Source: an uncultured Microbulbifer sp.
GTDB lineage: Bacteria > Pseudomonadota > Gammaproteobacteria > Pseudomonadales > Cellvibrionaceae
Assembly: GCF_947504145.1 (NCBI RefSeq)
Contig: NZ_CANNGQ010000002.1
Coordinates: forward strand, 496,001 to 560,000
DNA length: 64,000 bases
Direction: 5' to 3'
In this document: positions 44,476-53,067 of the stretch, one piece after another
Numbering within the stretch: the first letter of the stretch is position 1
Layout of the letters: the number at the start of each line of letters is the position of its first letter
Made by a program: the position numbers and the translations under genes
Notes under the pieces: generated by a model
Told to the model about the DNA's origin: nothing
Databases searched by the model: none
Seen by the model: the letters and a program-made list of their open reading frames with translations, nothing else

Positions 44476-45303
44476 TCAGTTAACGTCAATCAGTTCGAAC
44501 GTCGCCATCGCCGGAATGGATTCCTGAAGCTCGGTTTCGATAGTGTCCATTACGGCCAGGTTATGGCAAAGATTTTCCGCGCGGGATTCCAATAGCAGTG
44601 CTCGTGCCTCGATAACTTCTTCGGCGGCTTCTGCTGCCGCCTCTGCATCGCGTTCAATGCTCATACCTCCTGTAAATACGGCTTTCAGCGCGTGCCAGGC
44701 CAGTTTGCCAGCGGATTCGCGCGCGATGTTTTCGATGCGCGGTTCCAGTTCTCGCTCAATGATTTCTTCGACAGTCTGCTCGATATTTTCTCCCGCTGCT
44801 TCGTCCCAGTTGTCGCCGAGCACGTAGATACCATCCTCGTTCAACAGTCGCTCCCGGGTCGCCTGACGCATTTCATCCGCCGCGAGCCGGAATTCCACGG
44901 CGTCCGGGTGATCGGCGCCAGCCAGAGTTGTCAGAGCGACACCAACACCTTCCATTGCGATATCGACGGCGTCGATGGTGATGTTCGTAACATCCCGGCC
45001 GGATTGTAGTAGGCCCGCGTGGTAGGCCTCCATTTGATTCTGTTGCGCCGCATCCAGTGTAAAGACTTGGTCGTTGATCTTAAGTTGCCGGGGATTCTTC
45101 GCTTCATACAGCAAGGTTTGCTTGTCGTCGTGAGTGACTTCAAAGAAGTCCGCGCTTACTCGCGTGTTGTGATGCAGGCTCATGGAGCAGCTCACTTCTG
45201 TGTGGTGGCTGGGTTTGATCTCCCCGGCTGCCGCTAACGTCGGTGCGACAAGAGTCGATGCGGACAGCGCTGCGACAGATAAGAAATTCAGGACTTTGTT
45301 CAT
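44476..45303 (-). CDS. DUF2884 (YggN-like) periplasmic protein
   Basis: 275 aa from ATG at 45303, Sec signal peptide ending near LAAAG (about residue 27). DUF2884 features: a conserved KINDQVFTLDAAQQNQMEAYHAGL segment (about residues 74-97, shown in part), then long helices rich in Glu, Ala and Arg (RDAEAAAEAAEEVIEARA near 225). Role unknown; the E. coli homologue YggN is an uncharacterised periplasmic protein. Transcribed alone, with its own terminator. It is divergent from the TonB receptor gene at 45589. Confidence 0.82.
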   Translation of the reverse strand: MNKVLNFLSVAALSASTLVAPTLAAAGEIKPSHHTEVSCSMSLHHNTRVSADFFEVTHDDKQTLLYEAKNPRQLKINDQVFTLDAAQQNQMEAYHAGLLQSGRDVTNITIDAVDIAMEGVGVALTTLAGADHPDAVEFRLAADEMRQATRERLLNEDGIYVLGDNWDEAAGENIEQTVEEIIERELEPRIENIARESAGKLAWHALKAVFTGGMSIERDAEAAAEAAEEVIEARALLLESRAENLCHNLAVMDTIETELQESIPAMATFELIDVN

Positions 45304-45588
45304 GGTGATTTCTGCAAATTTCATGTTGATAGCGGTATGACGCACCTAGCTTTCTGGTTGGATGCATTGACGATGAAAAAAAGTTGTTCACCGCACCACA
45401 GGTCTAACTGGCACGCTTATTGCTCTTTCTGAGTTAACGGCAGTCGCGGTTTCTCTGCACCAAAAGTACCCGAAGTAAAAACGAAAAGTTTTATTGCGAA
45501 TCCTCTGTGATACGCAATACGGGCAGTTTTTGCCTCAAAAAAATCTGGTTCTGGCAATTGTTCAAAAGACGAGTGGGGAAAAGAAAGT

Positions 45589-48123
45589 ATGAAGCGTAAA
45601 GCTCTGAGTTGTGCTGTGATGGCGGTCGCCGCCGGGTTTGCTATGGCGCCGGTGACCCCGGTAGTGGCAGAGGAAATTGAAGAGGTAGCGGTTACCGGTA
45701 TGCGGGGGAAGCCGCGTTCGGTGTCTGATTCCCCGGTGCCGGTGGACGTGTTTGGCAGCGAGGCGTTGCAGTCGGTGTCTTATACGGACACCAATGATGT
45801 GCTGAAAACCCTGGTCCCTTCCTACAACGTAAACCGGCAGCCGATCAGCGATGGCGGTACCTTTATCCGCCCGGCCCAGTTGCGCGGGATGCCTACCGAC
45901 AAGACCCTAGTACTGGTGAATTCCAAGCGCCGGCACCGCGCTGCGCTGGTACAGATAGGTGGTTCTGGTACCCAGGGGCCCGATATTGCGACTATCCCAA
46001 GCTCTGCCCTCAAGTCCGTCGAAGTGTTGCGCGACGGTGCGGCGGCGCAGTATGGCTCTGATGCCATCGCCGGTGTGATCAACTTTATTCTGAAAGATAA
46101 TCCTGATGGAGGTTCATTCAGTGTTCGGACCGGCGAATACAGTGAAGGCGATGGATTCCAGACCACCGCGACCGGCAACGTGGGCTTGCCTCTCGGGCAG
46201 GACGGTTTTCTGAGTATTTCAGGTGAGATGGCGCAGGCTGACTTTACCTCGCGCAGCGAGCAGTACTGCGAAAGCTGGTTCTGTCTGGATGACCAGGATC
46301 CGGAATTCATCGAGGCGGCGAAAAACGCCTCCCTGGAGGGAGATGTGGTCCAGCCATGGGGCCAGCCGAACTCTGAGGCAACAAGACTCTTCTTCAATGC
46401 AGGATACGATTTGGGCGGAAGCAAAGAGCTTTACGCGTTCGGTAACTACTCGGAAAGTGAGGCGGACGGTGGTTTCTACTATCGTTATCCGGGCAATGGC
46501 ACCATTGAAGACCTGCGTGAAGAAGATGGCTCCATTTACAGTCCGCTGGAAAAATTTCCAGGCGGGTTCACTCCTCGTTTCGCAGGCGAAGTAACAGATT
46601 ACTCGCTGGTCAGTGGACTAAAAGGGGAAATGGTTTCGGGGCTTCTGTACGACATCAGTGCACGCTACGGCCACAGTGAAGTCGCTTACACCCTGAAAAA
46701 CACCATCAACCCGTCCATGGGGCCGGATAGCCCCACATCGTTCAAGCCGGGCACTCTCGCCAATGAAGAAGTCCAGCTGCAGGCTGACTTCTCTAAAGAG
46801 TTGAGTTTAGGGTTGAGCGCGCCGGTTGTGGCCGCCTTTGGCCTTAGCTATATGGACGAGTCCTACGACCTCAGCGGCGGTGATTTGGATTCGTACGCAG
46901 CCGGCCCCTATGCCACACAAGATCCATGGGGATTCTGCGATGGTGACATGCCCACGGCTGCAGGTCAGGTGGTGATTGCCGGCGGGTCGAGTCTGAACTG
47001 TGCCGACGAAAGTGATCCTGTCTATACCGTTGTAGGTGTGGGGTCCAATGGCTTCCCTGGCTATTCTCCAGAATACTCTGGCAGCTACACCCGCGATTCC
47101 TACGCGGTGTACGGTGACCTGAGCAGCGATGTGACTGATCGCCTGTTTATGCAGGTCGCCATGCGCTTTGAAGACTATTCCGATTTTGACTCCGAGCTGG
47201 TTGGCAAGCTGGCGATGCAGTATGACCTGACGGAAAATATCGGCCTGCGCTCTTCAATGGGCACCGGCTTCCGCGCACCAACACCGGGCCAGCAGGGAAC
47301 CACTAACGTCTCAACACGTTTACCCGACGGCTTCCCGGTCGCGACTGGTCTGTTCCCCGCCAGCAGTTCCGTTGCCCAGGCATTGGGCGCCGAGGCGCTG
47401 AAACCGGAAACCTCCACCAACTTTACATTCGGCTTTACCGCGGATTTCGACAATCTGAGTATGACGGTGGATTTCTATCGTATTGATGTGGATGACCGCA
47501 CCTACGCGATTTCCACTCTGCCGGTTTCACCGGCAAGCGGTAGCGACGGGTACGACAATTATCTTGCATTGGTCGACGCCGGGGTTGTGGGTGCCGAATC
47601 CATCGGTGGTGTTTTCTATTTCACCAATGCTTTCGATACCTCTACCCAGGGTGTCGATGTAGTGGCAACCTACCCGTTGTCCTGGTCTGATACTCAGGTA
47701 ACCAACCTCACGGCATCCGTCAACTATAACAAGTCTGAATTCGCGTCTGATCCCAGTGCTTACCTGAATGAAGAAGACCAGTTCGACTTTGAAAATTTCC
47801 AACCAAAATTGCGTGGCGCGGTCACCGCTATGCACGATATCGGGCCGGTTTCTCTAATGGCGCGTGCCAACTGGTACGGCAGCTACGAGAACTTCAACGC
47901 GGATCAGGTGCAGGAGTTTGACCCGGTTGTACAGGTCGACCTTGAAGGTAAATACCACATTACTGACTCCACCAATGTCAGTCTCGGTGGACGGAATATC
48001 TTCGACGAGTACCCCGAGCTGGATCAGATCGGTGATTACTGTTGTGGCGCCCGTTACCCATCGGATACGGTTGTGGATTGGCAGGGTAGCTTTTATTACA
48101 TGAGCCTGAATCACACTTTCTAA
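45589..48123 (+). CDS. TonB-dependent outer-membrane receptor
   Basis: 844 aa. Signal peptide (cleavage near VVAEE, about residue 28) followed at once by a TonB-box-like EEVAVTG, a plug (LRGMPTDKTLVLVNSKR near 103-119, VEVLRDGAAAQYGSDAIAGVINF near 145-167) and a barrel ending Leu-Asn-His-Thr-Phe. The plug variant with GSDAIAGVINF is common in marine receptors for organic substrates as well as iron. A good ribosome-binding site (GGGGAAAAG) precedes the ATG. Flanked by a terminator; the convergent neighbours are an exported aminotransferase and a TauE permease, which might share a substrate, but this is only proximity. Confidence 0.94.
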   Translation: MKRKALSCAVMAVAAGFAMAPVTPVVAEEIEEVAVTGMRGKPRSVSDSPVPVDVFGSEALQSVSYTDTNDVLKTLVPSYNVNRQPISDGGTFIRPAQLRGMPTDKTLVLVNSKRRHRAALVQIGGSGTQGPDIATIPSSALKSVEVLRDGAAAQYGSDAIAGVINFILKDNPDGGSFSVRTGEYSEGDGFQTTATGNVGLPLGQDGFLSISGEMAQADFTSRSEQYCESWFCLDDQDPEFIEAAKNASLEGDVVQPWGQPNSEATRLFFNAGYDLGGSKELYAFGNYSESEADGGFYYRYPGNGTIEDLREEDGSIYSPLEKFPGGFTPRFAGEVTDYSLVSGLKGEMVSGLLYDISARYGHSEVAYTLKNTINPSMGPDSPTSFKPGTLANEEVQLQADFSKELSLGLSAPVVAAFGLSYMDESYDLSGGDLDSYAAGPYATQDPWGFCDGDMPTAAGQVVIAGGSSLNCADESDPVYTVVGVGSNGFPGYSPEYSGSYTRDSYAVYGDLSSDVTDRLFMQVAMRFEDYSDFDSELVGKLAMQYDLTENIGLRSSMGTGFRAPTPGQQGTTNVSTRLPDGFPVATGLFPASSSVAQALGAEALKPETSTNFTFGFTADFDNLSMTVDFYRIDVDDRTYAISTLPVSPASGSDGYDNYLALVDAGVVGAESIGGVFYFTNAFDTSTQGVDVVATYPLSWSDTQVTNLTASVNYNKSEFASDPSAYLNEEDQFDFENFQPKLRGAVTAMHDIGPVSLMARANWYGSYENFNADQVQEFDPVVQVDLEGKYHITDSTNVSLGGRNIFDEYPELDQIGDYCCGARYPSDTVVDWQGSFYYMSLNHTF

Positions 48124-48148
48124 ACTGCAGTTGTCTTCTGCAATTTTG

Positions 48149-48176
48149 AATCCCCGCCCCGGCGGGGATTTTTTGT
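48149..48176 (+). terminator. Terminator after the TonB receptor gene
   Basis: Stem atccccgcc / ggcggggat followed by six T; 25 bases after the stop at 48123. Confidence 0.9.
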
Positions 48177-48211
48177 GCCCGGTATTTCTCTGTGCAGTTT
48201 TCTCAGGGTAT

Positions 48212-48234
48212 AAAAAAGGCCAGCAAAGCTGGCC
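48212..48234 (-). terminator. Terminator of the aminotransferase gene
   Basis: Stem ggccagc / gctggcc with a short loop, followed on the minus strand by six T. It lies 27 bases beyond the aminotransferase stop. Confidence 0.88.
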
Positions 48235-48260
48235 AGTGGAGCATTTGAATATAGCGTGTA

Positions 48261-49409
48261 TCAGCTCATCCGGTGCAATACCTTGGGCAGTGCGGATGTG
48301 TACTTCTGTACATCTTCCAGATAACCCATGCTGACGCGCGACCAATTGTCGTAGTCCCGATAAATGCCGCGGATCAATACGTTTTCTTTGGCCATTTCCG
48401 CACGGAAGGTGTCTGCATTCAGATCACCGAGATTGACGAACATAAAGTTGGTCACCGATGGCAGAGCGGTCAAGCCATTTTCCTTGACGGCGGCACTCAC
48501 CATTTCCCGCGCTTCTTTCACCTTTACACGGCTGTAGTCCATGAACTTGTGGTCTTCATAGCTGGCAATGGCCGCAGCCAGTCCCGCCTGATTCAGGCCG
48601 TACCAGCCAATACCAAAGCGCTCCATCTCCTGGATCTTCTCCGGCTGTGCAATCAGATAGCCTACGCGCATGCCCGCCAGGCCGTAGATCTTGGAGAAGG
48701 TCCGCGCCACAATGATGTCGTGGCCTTGCTTGATCAATGGGACTACCGTATTGGCATCGCTGTTATCGGTGAGTTCGTTATAGGCTTCATCGGCAAGTAC
48801 AGTGCACTTCTTTGATGCCTTGATACAGAAATTGCGCATGGCGACGGGGTCGATCAACATCCCGGTCGGGTTGTTGGGGTTGGTGACCTGTACCATGGAA
48901 ACGGAATCATCGATTGCCGCATACATGGCATCGAGATCGATGGCGAGGGATTCCAGTTTCGGCAAGCGTTTTATTTCACCGATGTCCTGAATTTCTACTA
49001 CGCGCGATGTGGTATCCCAAAATAGATCCGGCCCGAGGATGTTGCCTTTGTGTCCGGCGACGATCGCCGCAGCGACCAACCCAGCACTGGAGCCCGAGCC
49101 GAGGGCGACGTGCTCGGGTGTGAGGCCGTGGCGCTCGGCAATCATGGTTTTCAGGCGGGTAACACTGTCATAAACGTAGTAGGCCCCTTTCTGGCTCGCT
49201 TCCATCATGGCTTTGAGCGCTGCGGGGCTGGGTCCGTATGGATTTTCGTTGGCATTCAGCTTGGCAACTCCGGGCGGAGGCCCGTAAAGCGGCGTCGGCC
49301 GGGATATTTCTTTTGCTGAGGCGCTACTGGCGAGCCCGCCAATGGTTGCTGCGGAGAAGGCCGCGCCAGTGCCTTGTAAAAACATCCGCCTGCTTAATGA
49401 TTTGTGCAT
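48261..49409 (-). CDS. Tat-exported class I/II aminotransferase (HisC-like)
   Basis: 382 aa from ATG at 49409. The N-terminus reads MHKSLSRRMFLQ with the twin-arginine motif, then a hydrophobic stretch ending near SASAKE, so a folded PLP protein is likely exported to the periplasm. Fold-type I features: LNANENPYGPS substrate segment, NPNNPTG, DEAYNEL, and the PLP lysine in TFSKIYGLAGMRVGY (about residue 239). Closest in type to histidinol-phosphate aminotransferase, but histidine genes are absent and the enzyme is exported, so HisC function is unlikely. Read with the TauE gene 99 bases upstream. Confidence 0.88.
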   Translation of the reverse strand: MHKSLSRRMFLQGTGAAFSAATIGGLASSASAKEISRPTPLYGPPPGVAKLNANENPYGPSPAALKAMMEASQKGAYYVYDSVTRLKTMIAERHGLTPEHVALGSGSSAGLVAAAIVAGHKGNILGPDLFWDTTSRVVEIQDIGEIKRLPKLESLAIDLDAMYAAIDDSVSMVQVTNPNNPTGMLIDPVAMRNFCIKASKKCTVLADEAYNELTDNSDANTVVPLIKQGHDIIVARTFSKIYGLAGMRVGYLIAQPEKIQEMERFGIGWYGLNQAGLAAAIASYEDHKFMDYSRVKVKEAREMVSAAVKENGLTALPSVTNFMFVNLGDLNADTFRAEMAKENVLIRGIYRDYDNWSRVSMGYLEDVQKYTSALPKVLHRMS

Positions 49410-49508
49410 TATTTTATTCTCCCCATTTGAGTGTCGTTTTTCAGTGCGTTGCACTTTTCGTTGAAAGAACCCTTGAAAGAACCGGAATAGGTTGTGAAAT
49501 GAAAAGCA

Positions 49509-50327
49509 TCAAGCCTTGGCAAACATCGCCATGGATACTGCAATCAGGTACACCCCAAACAATCGTTTCAGGTGCAGCTCGTTCATACTGTGTGCCCAGC
49601 GGGCCCCAATTGGGGCGGAAATAATCGAGAAAACAGAAATCGCAACCAGTGCGGGAATATTGATATAGCCGATGGATCCCATGGGCAAATCCGGTGCGTG
49701 GAGCCCCATAATGAGGAACCCGATGGCGCCAGGTAGGCCAATCAGGAATCCGATACCAGAAGCGGTAGCCACAGCCTGATGTGCGGGTCGATTGCACAGC
49801 ACCATGGTCATCACAGTAATGGTGCCGCCGCCTATCCCCAGCAGCGAAGAGAAGCCTCCGAGGAAGCTCGCCAGCCCGGCGCGTGCAAAACCGGTTGGCA
49901 TTTCCAGCTTGCCTTTAAGTCCGTCGAACAGATTGGGAAACAGAAAATAGATGGAATAGAGCAGTACGCCGGCGGCGAACACATATACCAGGCTTTTACT
50001 GTTGGTAAAGGAAGCGATATACAGGCCGGCGCCTACGCCCAGCACAATCCACACCGACCAGTCCCGCAATACCTTGAAATCCACTGCCCCCCGCTTGTTA
50101 TGCGCCTGTACCGAACGCGCGGAAGACACCACGATGGACGCCAGCGAAGTGCCGACTGCTACACGCATCATTTCATCCGATGCGCTATGTAAAAAGGGGA
50201 AGACAGCGAGCAGTGCAGGCACCACCACAAAGCCCCCCCCATTGCCGAATAAGCCGGCAGTGATGCCGGCAATCAGGCCTGCAGCGCACAGCAGCAGGAT
50301 AAAGAGTGAAACTTCTTCAACGCTCAT
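49509..50327 (-). CDS. TauE/SafE-family permease
   Basis: 272 aa with eight hydrophobic segments; family signature GLFGNGGGFVVVPALL in the first half (about residues 25-40) and GIGGGTITVMTMVL in the second (about 160-175), the internal duplication typical of TauE/SafE. These proteins are proposed exporters of sulfite or organosulfonates. Start ATG 50327 with GGGAGAGG upstream. First gene of a two-gene unit with the Tat aminotransferase, so taurine- or sulfonate-type amine chemistry is a possible link, not shown. Confidence 0.88.
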   Translation of the reverse strand: MSVEEVSLFILLLCAAGLIAGITAGLFGNGGGFVVVPALLAVFPFLHSASDEMMRVAVGTSLASIVVSSARSVQAHNKRGAVDFKVLRDWSVWIVLGVGAGLYIASFTNSKSLVYVFAAGVLLYSIYFLFPNLFDGLKGKLEMPTGFARAGLASFLGGFSSLLGIGGGTITVMTMVLCNRPAHQAVATASGIGFLIGLPGAIGFLIMGLHAPDLPMGSIGYINIPALVAISVFSIISAPIGARWAHSMNELHLKRLFGVYLIAVSMAMFAKA

Positions 50328-50608
50328 GGCCTCTCCCGGTGTTCCTCATTGAACACCCTTACAAAAGCATTAACCGTGCCAATGGACGCCCGGAGAATGG
50401 TGCTGAGACAGATGGAAGGTAGGTGACGGTGAAGTGAATACCACGCTGTAATCCGGCGGTATCCTAAATGGTATGTGGCAGCTGCGACGCTGCTTGTTGG
50501 TGCGAGCAACAGGTGCATAGAGGTTTACGGATGAGTGATGGCTGGTTATCTTCGTCGTTATTGCATCAAAACAATTATTTGGCGCTTCGAAGGCGCACCG
50601 GGGGAGAC

Positions 50609-52999
50609 ATGCTAAAAAGAATCATGGTGATGGCGGCGCTGCTGTTCAGTATGAGTACGCAGGCCGAAACGATCAGCAAATTGACCGCGACCATGGACCG
50701 ACAACAGGGGTTGTTCGATTTTTACTGGGATGCAACCAAAGGGCGTGTGCTGCTGGAGGTCGACCAGTTCGACCGGGAGCTGTTATTGCTTTCCGGCCTG
50801 GCCCAGGGGCTTGGCTCCAATCCAGTGGGCCTCGATCGCAACCAGGCTGGCGAAAGCCGCGTGGTGAAGTTTGAGCGCGTAGGGAACAAGGTCTTGATTC
50901 ACCAGGTCAATCTGGATTACCGCGCGCAGTCAGATAACCCCGCGGAGCGGCGCGCGGTAGCAGAGGCATTTGCCACCTCCGTGCTGTGGGGGTTCGAGGT
51001 GATTGCGGAAGAAGGCCACGGGGTACTGATTGATTTCACCCCCTTCCTGCTGAGCGATCAGCACGGTATTGCAAAGCGGTTGGAAAATGCCAAGCAGGGC
51101 AGCTACTCGATTGATGCGAGCAAATCGGCAATCTATCTCCCGCGGACCAAAAGTTTTCCCCGCAACAGCGAGTTTGAGGCCCAGCTGACCTTTGCCGGTA
51201 GTAAACCCGGCGATTATATGAAGGAAGTAGTGCCTACCCCCGAACTCGTCACCCTGCGCCAGCATATTTCCCTGGTGGCCCTGCCAGACGAGGGCTACCA
51301 GCCGCGCCAGTTCCACAGCCGCAGCGGTTACTTCCCACTGAAGTACCGCGACTACGCAACGGCGATTGACCAGCCGATGGATCAGCGCCTGATCTTTCGG
51401 CACCGTCTGCAAAAGAAGCCGGACAGCAATGAAGTGGTGGAGCCCATCGTGTACTACGTGGACGCCGGTGTGCCAGAGCCCGTACGCAGTGCTTTGATCG
51501 ATGGGGCCAGCTGGTGGAACCAGGCATTTGAAGCGGCCGGGTTTGAAAATGCGTTTCAGGTAAAGATATTGCCGGAAGACGCCGATCCGCTGGATGTTCG
51601 CTACAACGTGATTAACTGGGTGCATCGCTCCACCCGAGGCTGGTCCTATGGTTACTCTATTTACGATCCTCGCACCGGTGAAATCCTCAAAGGCAATGTC
51701 ACTCTGGGTTCCCTGCGCGTGCGGCAGGACTTCCTGATCGCTCAGGGCCTGTTGCAGCCTTATGGAGAAAAAGAGGCGGATACAGAAAACCTCAAGGCGA
51801 TGGCGCTCGCGCGTATTCGCCAGCTCTCTGCGCACGAGGTGGGGCATACCCTGGGGCTCGCGCACAACTTTATTGCCAGTACCGAAGATCGCGCGTCGGT
51901 GATGGATTACCCGGCTCCACTGGTATCCCTGAAAGGCCGCAACCTGGAGCTTAACGACGCGTATGCCACGGGTATGGGCGGCTGGGACAAGCTCGCTATT
52001 CGTTATGGGTACGGTATCGCTGAAGGGGACGAATCGGAATATCTTGCTGAAATCATTGAGCAGGCGGAAAAGCAGAAGCTGCGGTTTATTTCCGACCCGG
52101 ATTCCCGCGTGATCAACAATGCCCATGCCGAATCGCACTTGTGGGACAACGGTGAAAATGTGCTGGAGGAGTTCCAGCGCATGACGGACTTGCGCCGCCA
52201 CGCACTGGACAACTTTTCTGTGGCTGCAAATCGGCCGGACGTGGCCCGGTCGTCTCTGGATGAAACTCTGGTGCCGGTATATTACGGCCACCGCTACCAG
52301 GCGGAAGCGGTGGGCAAGCTGATTGGTGGCCTGGATTACAACTACCTTTACAACGATGCCGAGGGCGAGAGTTACACCATGGTGCCCGCCGAAAAGCAGC
52401 AGCAGGCCATTGATAGCCTGGCTGCTACCCTGAAGCCGGCGTTTCTCACCCTACCGGAAAATGTACTGCGGTTACTGCCGCCCAAGTCCTATGGCTATAG
52501 CCGCACCAATGAGAGCTTTCCGGCTTATACCGGTGTTGCCTTCGACAGCATTGCCATGGCAGAGGCCGCTGCAGGCCATACCTTCTCGATATTACTTAAC
52601 CCCCAGCGCGCCGCGCGTTTGCAACAACAGCAGGCACGGCGCGGCGAGAGTCCAGGATTTAACACCCTGCTCGCCCAGTTGACCGAGCAGGCGCTGGATG
52701 GTGATCGCTATGAGGGATTGGAGGCGGCGATCCACCAGCGGGTCAATCATGTGTATATCCATCAATTGATGCTGCTGGCAGGCAACAACAAAGCACCGGA
52801 ATCCGCCCGCGCCCGCGCGAATTTTGAGCTGGCGAAGTTTCAGCACGCGATCGGTGGAATGAAATTATTCGGCGATGATCCCCACGGGTACAACGCGCAC
52901 TATTTCTATGAGGCCAACCGCATCGCGTCTTTTATGGCGGGTGATTTGGAAGTGGAAGCCGGTGACCTCAAATCCATGCCGCCGGGCTCGCCGATCTGA
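50609..52999 (+). CDS. Secreted zinc-dependent metalloprotease (DUF5117/DUF4953 type)
   Basis: 796 aa from ATG at 50609; GGGGGAG precedes it and a Sec signal peptide (MVMAALLFSMSTQA) follows directly, so the longer frame from 50468 is not used. The N-terminal half corresponds to DUF5117 (FDFYWDATKGRVLLEV, then VVKFERVGNKVLIHQVN). The catalytic domain has HEVGHTLGLAHNF near residue 409 and SVMDYP about 20 residues later (the Met-turn), like metzincins. The DUF4953 C-terminus follows. Such proteins are periplasmic or outer-membrane-associated peptidases of unknown substrate. It ends at a large palindrome. Confidence 0.9.
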   Translation: MLKRIMVMAALLFSMSTQAETISKLTATMDRQQGLFDFYWDATKGRVLLEVDQFDRELLLLSGLAQGLGSNPVGLDRNQAGESRVVKFERVGNKVLIHQVNLDYRAQSDNPAERRAVAEAFATSVLWGFEVIAEEGHGVLIDFTPFLLSDQHGIAKRLENAKQGSYSIDASKSAIYLPRTKSFPRNSEFEAQLTFAGSKPGDYMKEVVPTPELVTLRQHISLVALPDEGYQPRQFHSRSGYFPLKYRDYATAIDQPMDQRLIFRHRLQKKPDSNEVVEPIVYYVDAGVPEPVRSALIDGASWWNQAFEAAGFENAFQVKILPEDADPLDVRYNVINWVHRSTRGWSYGYSIYDPRTGEILKGNVTLGSLRVRQDFLIAQGLLQPYGEKEADTENLKAMALARIRQLSAHEVGHTLGLAHNFIASTEDRASVMDYPAPLVSLKGRNLELNDAYATGMGGWDKLAIRYGYGIAEGDESEYLAEIIEQAEKQKLRFISDPDSRVINNAHAESHLWDNGENVLEEFQRMTDLRRHALDNFSVAANRPDVARSSLDETLVPVYYGHRYQAEAVGKLIGGLDYNYLYNDAEGESYTMVPAEKQQQAIDSLAATLKPAFLTLPENVLRLLPPKSYGYSRTNESFPAYTGVAFDSIAMAEAAAGHTFSILLNPQRAARLQQQQARRGESPGFNTLLAQLTEQALDGDRYEGLEAAIHQRVNHVYIHQLMLLAGNNKAPESARARANFELAKFQHAIGGMKLFGDDPHGYNAHYFYEANRIASFMAGDLEVEAGDLKSMPPGSPI

Positions 53000-53006
53000 C
53001 TGTTGC

Positions 53007-53057
53007 CCGCAGAAACGCAAAGGCCGTGCAAATTGCACGGCCTTTGCGTTTCTGCGG
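53007..53057. terminator. Perfect 51-base palindrome between convergent protease genes
   Basis: Two exact 25-base arms (starting ccgcagaaacgc) around a single central A. It lies between the stops of the metalloprotease (52999) and the subtilisin (53068), so it is probably a bidirectional terminator. It lacks a clear T-run, and the arm length is unusual. Confidence 0.8.
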
Positions 53058-53067
53058 ATTGAGAAGG

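Noticed and set aside
50930-52291. Minus-strand open frame of 453 codons opposite the metalloprotease
   Set aside because: Covers the conserved HExxH domain in antisense and shows no recognisable features.
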